From Gammaproteobacteria bacterium (GTDB lineage: Bacteria > Pseudomonadota > Gammaproteobacteria > Thiohalomonadales > Thiohalomonadaceae), in the NCBI GenBank assembly GCA_026193675.1, contig JAPHSO010000055.1, positions 1 through 8,422 of the forward strand: a DNA stretch of 8,422 nt. Direction: 5' to 3'. The position numbers and the translations under genes are program-made. This document shows, piece after piece, positions 1 through 6,816 of this stretch (position 1 is the stretch's first letter; each line of letters starts with the position of its first letter). The notes below the pieces were generated by a model. The model ran no database searches and was not told the origin of the DNA. It saw only the letters and a program-made list of their open reading frames with translations.

Positions 1-538
1 TCATGTCGTAGAAATTGAAAAGGATATGCACCAAAATCAGCAGCAATAGTGATGACAATATATCTGTGGTCGTGAAGCTATGTTCGAAAAATGGCTGTGA
101 GAAGTAGGCTGCGAAGATCACCATCACCGCAATAATTGAGAGCAACCTCACTTTTGGACTGCCTAATCCCTGGGCCGTTATCAGTACGATAACGAACCAG
201 AGCAGGCGCATGCTTTCATTAACAGAGTAGATTAGATTAGAGCTGAATATCAGAAACAGACTCACCAGAAGCAGGTTTCGAGTTAAAGTGTAGCGAGAGG
301 TTGAACCTCTCAGATAGAAGAAAAGTGAGAATTCAAAAGCCGAAAAAATGAGGCAGTTGATACCATGAGTCGTTGAGGTATACCCCTCCCAATGGCTGAG
401 ATGGAGAATACCTATCAACGGGCTGGAGATGGCAGCCATCAAGATGGTAAAGTTTGTATAGATCAATTTCAGTTCAAATGATCTATCCTCATCACCAAAA
501 CTATATCCGCCATTGAGTAGGTTTCTGATCTGCATCAT
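1..538 (-). CDS. Multi-pass membrane protein, N-terminal part (possible membrane sensor of a signalling protein)
   Basis: This is an open frame of 179 codons with no stop that runs off the left edge, so only the N-terminus is visible. It starts at ATG 538-536, followed at once by a second ATG. An in-frame TAG at 550-548 excludes an earlier start, and there is no strong ribosome binding site. After about 25 polar residues there are about six hydrophobic helices, near residues 26-46, 59-76, 86-105, 111-124, 131-147 and 158-176. The piece NESMRLLWF at 107-115 resembles membrane sensor halves that I associate with GGDEF proteins and histidine kinases. That is recollection, and no catalytic domain lies in the window. 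It sits 67 bp downstream of the thioredoxin/HEAT gene on the same strand and may be co-transcribed or have its own promoter. That it is a coding region is fairly sure; its function is not. Confidence 0.75.
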   Translation of the reverse strand, partial: MMQIRNLLNGGYSFGDEDRSFELKLIYTNFTILMAAISSPLIGILHLSHWEGYTSTTHGINCLIFSAFEFSLFFYLRGSTSRYTLTRNLLLVSLFLIFSSNLIYSVNESMRLLWFVIVLITAQGLGSPKVRLLSIIAVMVIFAAYFSQPFFEHSFTTTDILSSLLLLILVHILFNFYDM

Positions 539-569
539 GTCAAATATCTAAAAGACTCTTTGGCTGCTA

Positions 570-589
570 ACGTCTTGTAATTAAGACAT
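570..589 (-). other. Hairpin between the thioredoxin/HEAT gene and the membrane protein gene
   Basis: On the minus strand ATGTCTT (589-583) pairs with AAGACGT (576-570) around a six-base loop, seven pairs including one G-T. The T run lies before the hairpin, not after it, so it does not look like an intrinsic terminator for the upstream genes. It may be an RNA-processing or attenuation hairpin, or chance. Confidence 0.3.
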
Positions 590-605
590 AAAAACTGTGA
601 CTCAT

Positions 606-1268
606 CTACCCGCTGTCTCGGCCAATTTCATCTATCGCCTCAGTCGCGATCTCTCGAACCTCATGATGGCTGTCCTCAAGCGCCTTTTGCAGAGGCTCAA
701 TCGCTAAACTTGATGCGGTTAATCCCAGCAGATAGGCAATATCAGCCCTGATCCGATAGTCTTGATGTTGTAGCTGCTCAGCCAATTGAGGAATCAGTTG
801 CTGAAGCGGCTCTCTACCCGCAAATCCTTCCAGGAGTGCCACCGCTCCAATGCGGACCTGAAGTGGCACATTCTCTTGAATCATCAGCAAAAGTAGAGAT
901 GGAAGTGTTGCGGGGCTTTTCTGAAGTACCGATTCAGCAACACTGAGCTCTCCATTTACAAGCAGAGTCTCATAATAATCGACCATCACTTGGGTATCAC
1001 TAAGCCGGGCAATCCAGTTCCTAAGCTCACTAAGTTGCTGTTCACCAATCAATGTCAGTGAGCCTATCTCCAACCAGGGTACACTTCTGACGCCCACCGC
1101 CTCGGCAAGATCGGGCTGTTGGGTGATATCAATCACCTCAAACGCCTCAATAAGCTCCTCTTCCTGGAGTTTTGTAAGTGAAACCTTTACGCCATTACAG
1201 TGCGGACATCCTGGAGCTGTAAACAGTCTGACGGAAGGGGAAGTCTCTGCTGAGTTAGCTCTATTCAC
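606..1268 (-). CDS. Thioredoxin/glutaredoxin-like domain fused to HEAT repeats
   Basis: The 220-residue protein has two parts. Residues about 12-88 form a small thioredoxin fold: a beta strand (RLFTAP), the redox motif CPHC at 21-24, and the cis-proline segment SVP at 62-64. Its size is glutaredoxin-like, although the CPHC motif itself is the one known from DsbA. No signal peptide is visible, so it should act in the cytoplasm. Residues about 105-218 are alpha-helical with HEAT-type repeats, for example around 136-150, 170-184 and 200-215, which usually form protein-binding surfaces. The start is GTG 1268-1266. An AGGAG eight bases upstream overlaps the stop codon of the HDOD gene, which points to translational coupling. 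A plausible role is thiol-disulfide exchange on, or sensing by, a bound partner protein. The substrate is unknown and cannot be read from the sequence. Confidence 0.88.
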   Translation of the reverse strand: MNRANSAETSPSVRLFTAPGCPHCNGVKVSLTKLQEEELIEAFEVIDITQQPDLAEAVGVRSVPWLEIGSLTLIGEQQLSELRNWIARLSDTQVMVDYYETLLVNGELSVAESVLQKSPATLPSLLLLMIQENVPLQVRIGAVALLEGFAGREPLQQLIPQLAEQLQHQDYRIRADIAYLLGLTASSLAIEPLQKALEDSHHEVREIATEAIDEIGRDSG

Positions 1269-1276
1269 TCAGCCAT

Positions 1277-1281
1277 CTCCT
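1277..1281 (-). promoter_or_regulatory. Ribosome binding site of the thioredoxin/HEAT gene, overlapping the HDOD stop codon
   Basis: AGGAG on the minus strand lies eight bases before the GTG at 1268-1266. It shares two bases with the TAG stop (1282-1280) of the HDOD gene. This supports the GTG start, for which no in-frame ATG alternative is available nearby, and suggests that ribosomes finishing HDOD re-initiate here. Confidence 0.75.
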
Positions 1282-2137
1282 AAGAGAGACCTCGCATGAG
1301 TCGATGAATCTCTTCATCAGCCTCCTCAATGAGCTGAAGGCTCGCATCCGGACCGAGTTTGCTTATACTCATCTTCTGGTAAGAGGGCATTGAGCTGAGG
1401 CGCTCAATAAACTGTTGATGCTCCATCTTATCTTGCATCAGATGCATGCGCGCAACGACTACAATATCGTTCAAACTCAGTTCATTGCTGCCAGAATCGT
1501 AAGCCGGTTGCCCACTCAGTTCAGGAATATAGAGATACTCCGAATCAAACTGCCACTTCTGCAACAACATCGTCCCCAGCTTTCCCTGATAACCGGCAAC
1601 AACTTGATTGAGCATCCTGGGTTCAATCTCAATCTTTGGAAACTGCAGGATGTAGTTGAGTAGTGGCAGGACGCCAATGTTGTGAATCAATCCGGCCAGC
1701 ATCGCCTTATCGGGACGTATCCCAACGGTGACTGAAGCGAGAACATGACTTAGAGCGCCCACTCGACAACTCTGCTGCCAGGCCTGCTTAACCAGCTTTT
1801 GTGCCTTGGGATTCTTTTTAAAGGAGTAGGCGTTGCGTAAAACAATCCCCGTCACCAGATTCTGGATGACTGAAAGTCCCAAACGTGAAATGGCCGCCTG
1901 ACAATCGTTAACCGGCTGCTGACCTGTATACATTGAGCTGTTCGCAATGCGCATCACCCTTGCAGCAAGTGCGGGATCGAGATACATCATCTGCCCCACC
2001 TCTGCAGCTGAGTTGTCCTTATCGTAGAGTGATTGCCGTATCTTGAAGAGCAGATTTGGCATGCTAGGAAGTTCGATCTCCCCCGATTTAAACGCCTTGG
2101 AGAGCTCCTGCTTCAGATGTGCAAGATCGAATTCCAT
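1280..2137 (-). CDS. HDOD domain protein
   Basis: The 285-residue protein is largely one HDOD domain (about residues 18-210). HDOD is a relative of the HD phosphohydrolase fold that is thought to work in regulation and protein contacts rather than catalysis. Family features are the entry segment ELPSMPNLLFKI (22-33), the DPALAARVMRIANS helix (54-67), the LG..VIQNLV region (86-95), and AGLIHNIGVL (148-157). In that last segment the catalytic HD pair is replaced by HN (152-153), as expected for a non-enzymatic member. The C-terminal 75 residues are helical and unassigned. The ATG at 2137 has only a weak ribosome binding site and lies 15 bp after the ffh stop, so translation is probably coupled to ffh. 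HDOD proteins often occur in cyclic-di-GMP and chemotaxis-type signalling; no specific pathway can be read here. Confidence 0.93.
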   Translation of the reverse strand: MEFDLAHLKQELSKAFKSGEIELPSMPNLLFKIRQSLYDKDNSAAEVGQMMYLDPALAARVMRIANSSMYTGQQPVNDCQAAISRLGLSVIQNLVTGIVLRNAYSFKKNPKAQKLVKQAWQQSCRVGALSHVLASVTVGIRPDKAMLAGLIHNIGVLPLLNYILQFPKIEIEPRMLNQVVAGYQGKLGTMLLQKWQFDSEYLYIPELSGQPAYDSGSNELSLNDIVVVARMHLMQDKMEHQQFIERLSSMPSYQKMSISKLGPDASLQLIEEADEEIHRLMRGLS

Positions 2138-2152
2138 TTCAAATGACTATCT

Positions 2153-3511
2153 TTAGAAAGGGAGGCCGGTGGGCATCTTACCCTTCATCTGGCGCATCAT
2201 CTTCGCCATACCGCCACCTTTCATCTTCTTCATCATCTTTTGCATCTGGTTAAACTGTTTAAGGAGGCGATTAACATCCTGAATCTGAGTCCCTGAACCG
2301 GCGGCGATTCGCTTTTTGCGAGACCCCTTAATCAATAGTGGTTGTGATCGTTCACCAGGCGTCATTGAATTGATGATCGCCTCAAGTTTCACAAACTCGC
2401 CATCGTTGATCTGTTTTTTAGCCGCTTCAGGGATCTGCCCCATGCCAGGAAGCTTATCCATCAATGAACCGATACCGCCAAGGTTTTTCAGCTGCTGAAG
2501 TTGATCCCTGAAATCGAGCAGGTCAAATCCCTTCCCTTTCTTGAGCTTAGTGGCGAGCTTTTGTGCCTGCTTATGATCAACCTTGCGCTCCACCTCTTCA
2601 ACCAGCGAGAGCACATCACCCATATCAAGGATGCGTGAAGCGAGACGATCAGGGTGGAATGGCTCCAGCGCATCACTCTTTTCGCCCACACCAAGAAATT
2701 TGATCGGCTTGCCGGTGATATGGCGTACAGAGAGTGCAGCCCCGCCACGGGCATCACCATCAGTCTTAGTCAGAACCACCCCCGTCAGCGGTAACGCATC
2801 ACCAAACGCCTTGGCCGTTTTGGCAGCATCCTGACCGGTCATACTATCGACCACAAACAGGGTCTCAATCGGATTAACCGCAGCGTGAACCTGCTTGATC
2901 TCCTCCATCATCGCTTCATCGATATGAAGGCGACCGGCGGTATCGACAATCACCACGTCAATATGGTGCTTCCTGGCATAATCGAGCGCAGCGGCGGCAA
3001 TTGCTGCTGGCTGCTGCTCGGTGGTACTAGGGAAGAACTCGACCTCAACCTCTTTAGCGAGCGTTTTGAGCTGTTCAATCGCAGCTGGACGGTATATGTC
3101 GGTGCTCACCACCAACACAGACTTTTTGGTACGTTCACGAAGCCAGCGAGAAAGCTTTGCGACACTAGTGGTTTTACCTGCACCCTGCAGTCCAGCCATC
3201 AGCACCACAGCAGGTGGTTGGGCAGCCAGATTCAGCTCAGAGTTGGCCTTACCCATCAACTCAATCAGCTCTTCATGAACCACCTTAATCAGCGCCTGTC
3301 CTGGCGTCAGGCTATCGAGCACCTCCTGACCAACGGCCCGTTCCTTGATCTGGTCGATAAAGGCACGAACAACCGGCAGGGCAACATCGGCCTCTAACAG
3401 AGCCATGCGTACTTCACGCAAGGTATCTTTGATATTGGTTTCAGTCAGGCGCCCTGCACCGCGAAGGTTCTTGAGGGTCGAGGTAAGTCTTTGGGTCAGA
3501 TTATCAAACAC
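2153..3511 (-). CDS. ffh: Signal recognition particle protein Ffh (SRP54)
   Basis: Ffh is the GTPase protein of the bacterial signal recognition particle. With 4.5S RNA it binds signal sequences emerging from ribosomes and delivers membrane proteins to FtsY at the inner membrane. The 452-residue length is normal for the family. The order is an N-terminal helical bundle (1-about 90), then the G domain with P-loop GLQGAGKT (107-114), DTAGR (190-194) and TKTD (248-251), where many relatives have TKVD or TKLD. The methionine-rich M domain follows (about 329-452), with the RNA-binding helix SGTQIQDVNRLLKQF (406-420) and a Met/Lys-rich tail. The start is GTG 3511-3509, giving the typical N-terminus MFDNLTQRL; only a short GAG lies upstream as a ribosome binding site. 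It is followed by the HDOD and thioredoxin/HEAT genes instead of rpsP-rimM-trmD-rplS, which often lie nearby in this class. Confidence 0.99.
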   Translation of the reverse strand: MFDNLTQRLTSTLKNLRGAGRLTETNIKDTLREVRMALLEADVALPVVRAFIDQIKERAVGQEVLDSLTPGQALIKVVHEELIELMGKANSELNLAAQPPAVVLMAGLQGAGKTTSVAKLSRWLRERTKKSVLVVSTDIYRPAAIEQLKTLAKEVEVEFFPSTTEQQPAAIAAAALDYARKHHIDVVIVDTAGRLHIDEAMMEEIKQVHAAVNPIETLFVVDSMTGQDAAKTAKAFGDALPLTGVVLTKTDGDARGGAALSVRHITGKPIKFLGVGEKSDALEPFHPDRLASRILDMGDVLSLVEEVERKVDHKQAQKLATKLKKGKGFDLLDFRDQLQQLKNLGGIGSLMDKLPGMGQIPEAAKKQINDGEFVKLEAIINSMTPGERSQPLLIKGSRKKRIAAGSGTQIQDVNRLLKQFNQMQKMMKKMKGGGMAKMMRQMKGKMPTGLPF

Positions 3512-3603
3512 GGAATTTCTCGTACTGGCAAAGGGAGAGCAGTTCAGTTTTTGTAAAGAGAGGACAATTCATCCTGTCAGGGACACTACTCTGAAAGAGG
3601 CTG

Positions 3604-3609
3604 ATTATA
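3604..3609 (-). promoter_or_regulatory. Possible -10 element (TATAAT) for ffh
   Basis: A perfect TATAAT on the minus strand overlaps the stop codon (3607-3605) of the metallo-beta-lactamase gene, about 93 bases before the ffh start. No good -35 hexamer stands 16-18 bases upstream and there is no extended -10 TG. It is therefore only a candidate, and ffh may instead be read through from the upstream gene. Confidence 0.25.
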
Positions 3610-4369
3610 TCTTAAAGCGTTGGCCGCCATATAACTGAAACAGATTTCTATCGGGGATCAACTCAATACACTCTTGCAGAATCTGCTCCGCCTCCCCAGG
3701 TTTGGCATGGGTTAGATAGATGTCTGGTCGAAGCTTCAACTTGTTGAGGTCTTCGGCAAGACTTTGAGGACAGTAGTGCTTCGATTTTCTGCAGAGCTCC
3801 ATATCGCTGTTGGTAAAGGCCGTTTCCACGATCAGCAGATCGACCTTTTCAAGATCGTTCAGGGCACTCCAGAGAGAGTCGTTAGTTGAGGTGTCACCGC
3901 TATAGACAAAACAGCCATCTGAGTCAGAAACGATGTAGGCGACAGTCGGCACAATATGGTTGACCTCAACCGCCTCAATGTTCAGGTCACCCAACTGGAA
4001 GCTCTCTCCCGCCTCAAGGACATCGTAGATGACCACCGGATTGTCAGCTGAGGGTAAAACCGTAAAATCGGGCCAGATCACACCATTAAATAGGTGGTCT
4101 TGGATTGCCTGAAGCGCTACAGACGAGCCGTGTAGTACCAGTGGTTCAGTGACTGTATCGAAAATGGTGTCGAGCAGCAGAGGAATACAGTGGATGTGAT
4201 CCAGATGGGTATGAGTGATAAATATATGGCGAATCAGGCTCATCTCATCCAGGGTGAGGTCCCCTACACCGCTCCCTGCGTCGATCAGGACATCGTCACC
4301 AACCATAAAAGAGGTGGTTCGATTTCCCAGGCTCACTCCACCACTACATCCTAAAACGCGTATATCCAT
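3605..4369 (-). CDS. Metallo-beta-lactamase-fold hydrolase, class II cyclic-nucleotide phosphodiesterase-like
   Basis: The 254-residue protein has a complete metallo-beta-lactamase metal site: HTHLDH at 53-58, His138 in VNH, Asp159 in SGDT and His221 in THAKP, a set expected to hold two zinc ions. The HxHLDH-I-x-C-I segment resembles the signature of class II cyclic-nucleotide phosphodiesterases (yeast PDE1 type), with Cys where that signature has Gly/Ser. Hydrolysis of cyclic AMP or GMP is thus the best guess, but other phosphodiester or ester substrates are possible. There is no signal peptide, so it should be cytoplasmic. I chose ATG 4369-4367 (MDIRVLGCSG), with AGAGG four bases upstream, because the family begins right at this first beta strand. 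The frame is open back to TTG 4426, but those residues look untranslated. It lies 93 bp upstream of ffh on the same strand and is divergent from ypjD. Confidence 0.88.
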   Translation of the reverse strand: MDIRVLGCSGGVSLGNRTTSFMVGDDVLIDAGSGVGDLTLDEMSLIRHIFITHTHLDHIHCIPLLLDTIFDTVTEPLVLHGSSVALQAIQDHLFNGVIWPDFTVLPSADNPVVIYDVLEAGESFQLGDLNIEAVEVNHIVPTVAYIVSDSDGCFVYSGDTSTNDSLWSALNDLEKVDLLIVETAFTNSDMELCRKSKHYCPQSLAEDLNKLKLRPDIYLTHAKPGEAEQILQECIELIPDRNLFQLYGGQRFKI

Positions 4370-4611
4370 CCATCCTCTCAATTCTACCGCGCACCATGCA
4401 GTAGTCAGGAAATTTGTTCGCGCCAAGATTAATTAACGCACTATTATTTTGGGCAAAAGTAACCTTAATACTAATAAACATCAAGCAGTTAGCGCTATTT
4501 TTGAGGAAAATGCCCACTACTTTTTCACAATACAGTAAATAGATCTCAGTTTTCGACTTCAACGCTCTCACAAACTGTGCGATCATTTGCGCAGATAATC
4601 CTGCTTAAAAT
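4370..4611. promoter_or_regulatory. Divergent intergenic region between the phosphodiesterase-like gene and ypjD
   Basis: This 242-bp AT-rich stretch separates two divergently read genes and must hold the promoters for both transcripts. I found no convincing -35/-10 pair on either strand; TTGGGC at 4449-4454 with TAATAA at 4472-4477 (17-bp spacing) is a weak plus-strand candidate. An imperfect inverted repeat, CTGTGC (4575-4580) and GCGCAG (4589-4594) with an 8-base loop, lies 17 bases before the ypjD start and could be an operator or a leader hairpin. A ten-codon frame with a good ribosome binding site lies at 4510-4542. Confidence 0.5.
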
Positions 4612-5421
4612 ATGGAATTTAAGATGGTCGAGATCACTCTTCTTCTTTACATAGTTGCTACTGTTCTACTCATAATCCGAGTTAAACGCGCCCCCTCGGG
4701 TCGGCTTCTCTCGCCATTAAAGTGGGCTGCGATGATGATCGCCCTGCTGGCGATAACGCTTCATGGATACCAGCTATGGGATAGTGTAGTTACCGGATTT
4801 GGTCTAAATCTATCGTTATTTCTGGTTATCTCGCTCACTGCCTGGCTGATTAATTTGATTGTGATTGGCAGTTCTCTCTCCAGCGCCAACGAAAATCTGG
4901 CGATTATCACCCTGCCTGCGGCCATCGTCTCAATCATCCTGGTCGATATAAATCCTCACCATGAGATTATCGATCTCTCGGCAACTCCCGGGCTAAAATT
5001 TCATATTCTCTTCTCGATTATTAGCTACAGCCTGTTGAGCATTGCGGCGGTTCAGGCACTTTTGGTCGCTTTTCAGGACTACCATCTGCGCAGACACCGT
5101 CTAAAGTCGATTATTGGCATCTTCCCCTCGCTAGAGACAATGGAATCTCTACTGTTTCAGATGATCTCTCTGGGTCTTATCTTGTTATCAATCTCCCTCA
5201 TTTCAGGAGCCTGGTTCATCTCCGATATCTTTGCCCAGCACCTGGTCCATAAAACGGTGTTATCGATTCTGGCCTGGTTACTATTTGCCACACTCCTCTG
5301 GGGGCGTTGGAGACACGGCTGGCGAGGCCGCAAGGCGATCAGGTGGACCATTTCAGGTCTGACCGTATTGATGCTTGCCTATTTCGGCAGCAAAACGGTG
5401 ATGGAGCTGATTCTCGCTTGA
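4612..5421 (+). CDS. ypjD: Inner membrane protein YpjD, cytochrome c assembly (CcsA-like) family
   Basis: The 269-residue integral membrane protein has about eight hydrophobic helices. It matches the YpjD family closely at its C-terminus: HKTVLSILAW (213-222), LLWGRWRHGWRGR (228-240) and LAYFGS (255-260). Other family features are ATPGLKFHILFSIISYS (124-140) and FPSLETMESLLFQM (171-184). The family is distantly related to CcsA/CcmC cytochrome c assembly proteins. His51, His131 and His213 are candidates for haem contact, but the tryptophan-rich WWD motif of true haem handlers is not seen, so haem delivery is not shown. The start is ATG 4612; ATG 4624 (residue 5) is a possible alternative and neither has a strong ribosome binding site. 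The gene is divergent from the ffh side and heads the operon with the CorB-like gene, an order also known near ffh in Escherichia coli. Confidence 0.93.
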   Translation: MEFKMVEITLLLYIVATVLLIIRVKRAPSGRLLSPLKWAAMMIALLAITLHGYQLWDSVVTGFGLNLSLFLVISLTAWLINLIVIGSSLSSANENLAIITLPAAIVSIILVDINPHHEIIDLSATPGLKFHILFSIISYSLLSIAAVQALLVAFQDYHLRRHRLKSIIGIFPSLETMESLLFQMISLGLILLSISLISGAWFISDIFAQHLVHKTVLSILAWLLFATLLWGRWRHGWRGRKAIRWTISGLTVLMLAYFGSKTVMELILA

Positions 5422-5467
5422 CAAGCGTGCAGCGAAAACCTCTAATCCGCAATATTACTGACTTCCC

Positions 5468-5474
5468 AAGGTGA
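5468..5474 (+). promoter_or_regulatory. Ribosome binding site deciding the TTG start of the CorB-like gene
   Basis: AAGGTGA lies seven bases before TTG 5482-5484 and matches the anti-Shine-Dalgarno end of 16S rRNA over AGGTGA. No in-frame ATG or GTG exists between the upstream in-frame stop at 5443-5445 and this TTG, so the rare start is well supported. Confidence 0.75.
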
Positions 5475-5481
5475 CATCTCG

Positions 5482-6795
5482 TTGTTAGATGACATTCCCT
5501 TAAGTACCCTGTTTGGGGTTCTTGCTCTTCTGATATTTATTTCAGCATTTTTCTCTGGCTCAGAGACCGGTCTTTTAAGTATTAACCGCTATCGCCTTAA
5601 ACATCTAAAAAATGAGGGGCGTTCTGGTGCAATTCGCGCAAGCAAACTGCTAGAGAGACCCGACCGCCTCATCGGCATCATCCTGCTGGGTAATAACTTT
5701 GTAAACATTCTTGCCTCAGCCATCGCCACCGTTATTGCGATACGGCTTTGGGGCGAGAGTGGCATCATGATCGCAACGATGCTACTCACCGTGGTTATTC
5801 TTCTGTTTGCCGAGGTTGCCCCCAAAACCGTGGCAGCCATCCATCCAGAAAAAATCGCCTTTCCGGCAAGTTATATCCTCGGGCCACTCCTCAAAATCTT
5901 CTATCCTATCGTCTGGTTGATCAATACCTTTGCAAACGGGCTACTCAAGCTCTTTGGTATCAGAACAGGAGAGGGTAACAATCACCTGCTCAGTCGTGAT
6001 GAGCTACGCACCGTGGTTGATGAGGCGGGACAGATGATCCCTAAATCTCACCAAAGTATGTTGCTGAATATCTTTGATCTGGAAAAGGCCTCCGTTGAAG
6101 AGATTATGGTTCCAAGAAATGAGATTGTTGGGATTGATTTAGAGAACTCCTGGGAGGAGATTCTGGAGCAGATCCTCAACAGTCAGCACACCCGTCTGCC
6201 CGTCTTCAATGGTGATATCGATAACTCAATCGGCATTTTGCATCTGCGAAAGTTTCTCGCCCTGCAGAAGCAGAAGGAGGTCACTAAGCAGGATATTAAG
6301 AAGATCATCAAGGAGATGTACTATATCCCTGAATCAACACCTCTGAATACTCAGCTACTCAATTTCCAGAAAGAGCGACGTCGAATCGGGCTGGTCGTCG
6401 ATGAGTATGGCGATATTCAGGGATTGGCAACGATTGAGGATATTCTTGAGGAGATCGTCGGTGAATTTACCACAGATCCATCAGATACTCATAAGGAGAT
6501 CCACCCTCAGGATGATGGTAGTTACCTCATTGATGGCACCCTCTCTATCCGAGAACTAAATCGGCTGTTTGATTGGGAGCTTGCGACTGATGGGCCAAAA
6601 ACGGTCAACGGCATGGTGATAGAGTACCTGGAAACAATCCCTGAGGCTGGAACCAGTCTGCTGATCGACAACCACCCGATTGAGGTTGTACAGACCACAA
6701 ATAGTTCAATTAAAACGGTGCGAATTGATCCCCGTTTGAAAAAAGGTGGTGAAAGAGAGCATAATGCCCCAAGTGAAAATATAATTCCGAAGTAA
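5482..6795 (+). CDS. yfjD: CNNM/CorB-type membrane protein with CBS and CorC-HlyC domains (YfjD family)
   Basis: The 437-residue protein has three parts. The membrane domain (DUF21/CNNM, about 8-190) has FFSGSETGL (23-31), the LLGNNFVNILAS helix (68-79) and EVAPKT (111-116). The pair of CBS domains (about 205-330) has MVPRNEIVGID (209-219) and DEYGDIQGL with ED (307-320). The CorC_HlyC domain is at about 340-418, with DGTLSIRELN (351-360). Family members (CorB/CorC, eukaryotic CNNM) are tied to magnesium and cobalt transport or resistance, and the CBS pair binds adenine nucleotides and Mg2+ in relatives. The old hemolysin label is misleading. It begins at TTG 5482, 60 bp after ypjD. The final 20 residues are charged and poorly conserved. 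It resembles Escherichia coli YfjD over almost its full length, so the family call is firm; the transported ion is inferred. Confidence 0.96.
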   Translation: MLDDIPLSTLFGVLALLIFISAFFSGSETGLLSINRYRLKHLKNEGRSGAIRASKLLERPDRLIGIILLGNNFVNILASAIATVIAIRLWGESGIMIATMLLTVVILLFAEVAPKTVAAIHPEKIAFPASYILGPLLKIFYPIVWLINTFANGLLKLFGIRTGEGNNHLLSRDELRTVVDEAGQMIPKSHQSMLLNIFDLEKASVEEIMVPRNEIVGIDLENSWEEILEQILNSQHTRLPVFNGDIDNSIGILHLRKFLALQKQKEVTKQDIKKIIKEMYYIPESTPLNTQLLNFQKERRRIGLVVDEYGDIQGLATIEDILEEIVGEFTTDPSDTHKEIHPQDDGSYLIDGTLSIRELNRLFDWELATDGPKTVNGMVIEYLETIPEAGTSLLIDNHPIEVVQTTNSSIKTVRIDPRLKKGGEREHNAPSENIIPK

Positions 6796-6816
6796 ACAAA
6801 GACTTAGAACAATAAA

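Noticed and set aside
1265..1276. Three-codon frame ATG GCT GAG TGA before the thioredoxin/HEAT start
   Set aside because: The ribosome binding site directly abuts this ATG, leaving no spacing for initiation; it is most likely a by-product of the overlap.
1415..1663. 82-codon open frame on the plus strand opposite the HDOD gene
   Set aside because: It is the antisense shadow of a well-supported gene, with no domain.
2885..3397. 170-codon open frame on the plus strand opposite ffh
   Set aside because: It is antisense to highly conserved ffh sequence and shows no recognisable domain.
3555..3585. Short inverted pieces around AGGA and TCCT in the ffh upstream region
   Set aside because: Only four pairs can form, which is expected by chance.
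4370..4426. Longer start (TTG 4426) for the metallo-beta-lactamase gene
   Set aside because: The added 19 residues do not look like family sequence, while ATG 4369 has AGAGG upstream and begins right at the first conserved strand.
5415..5427. Hairpin CGCTT-GAC-AAGCG at the ypjD stop codon as a terminator
   Set aside because: It is a five-pair stem followed by non-T-rich sequence; the next gene follows closely on the same strand.
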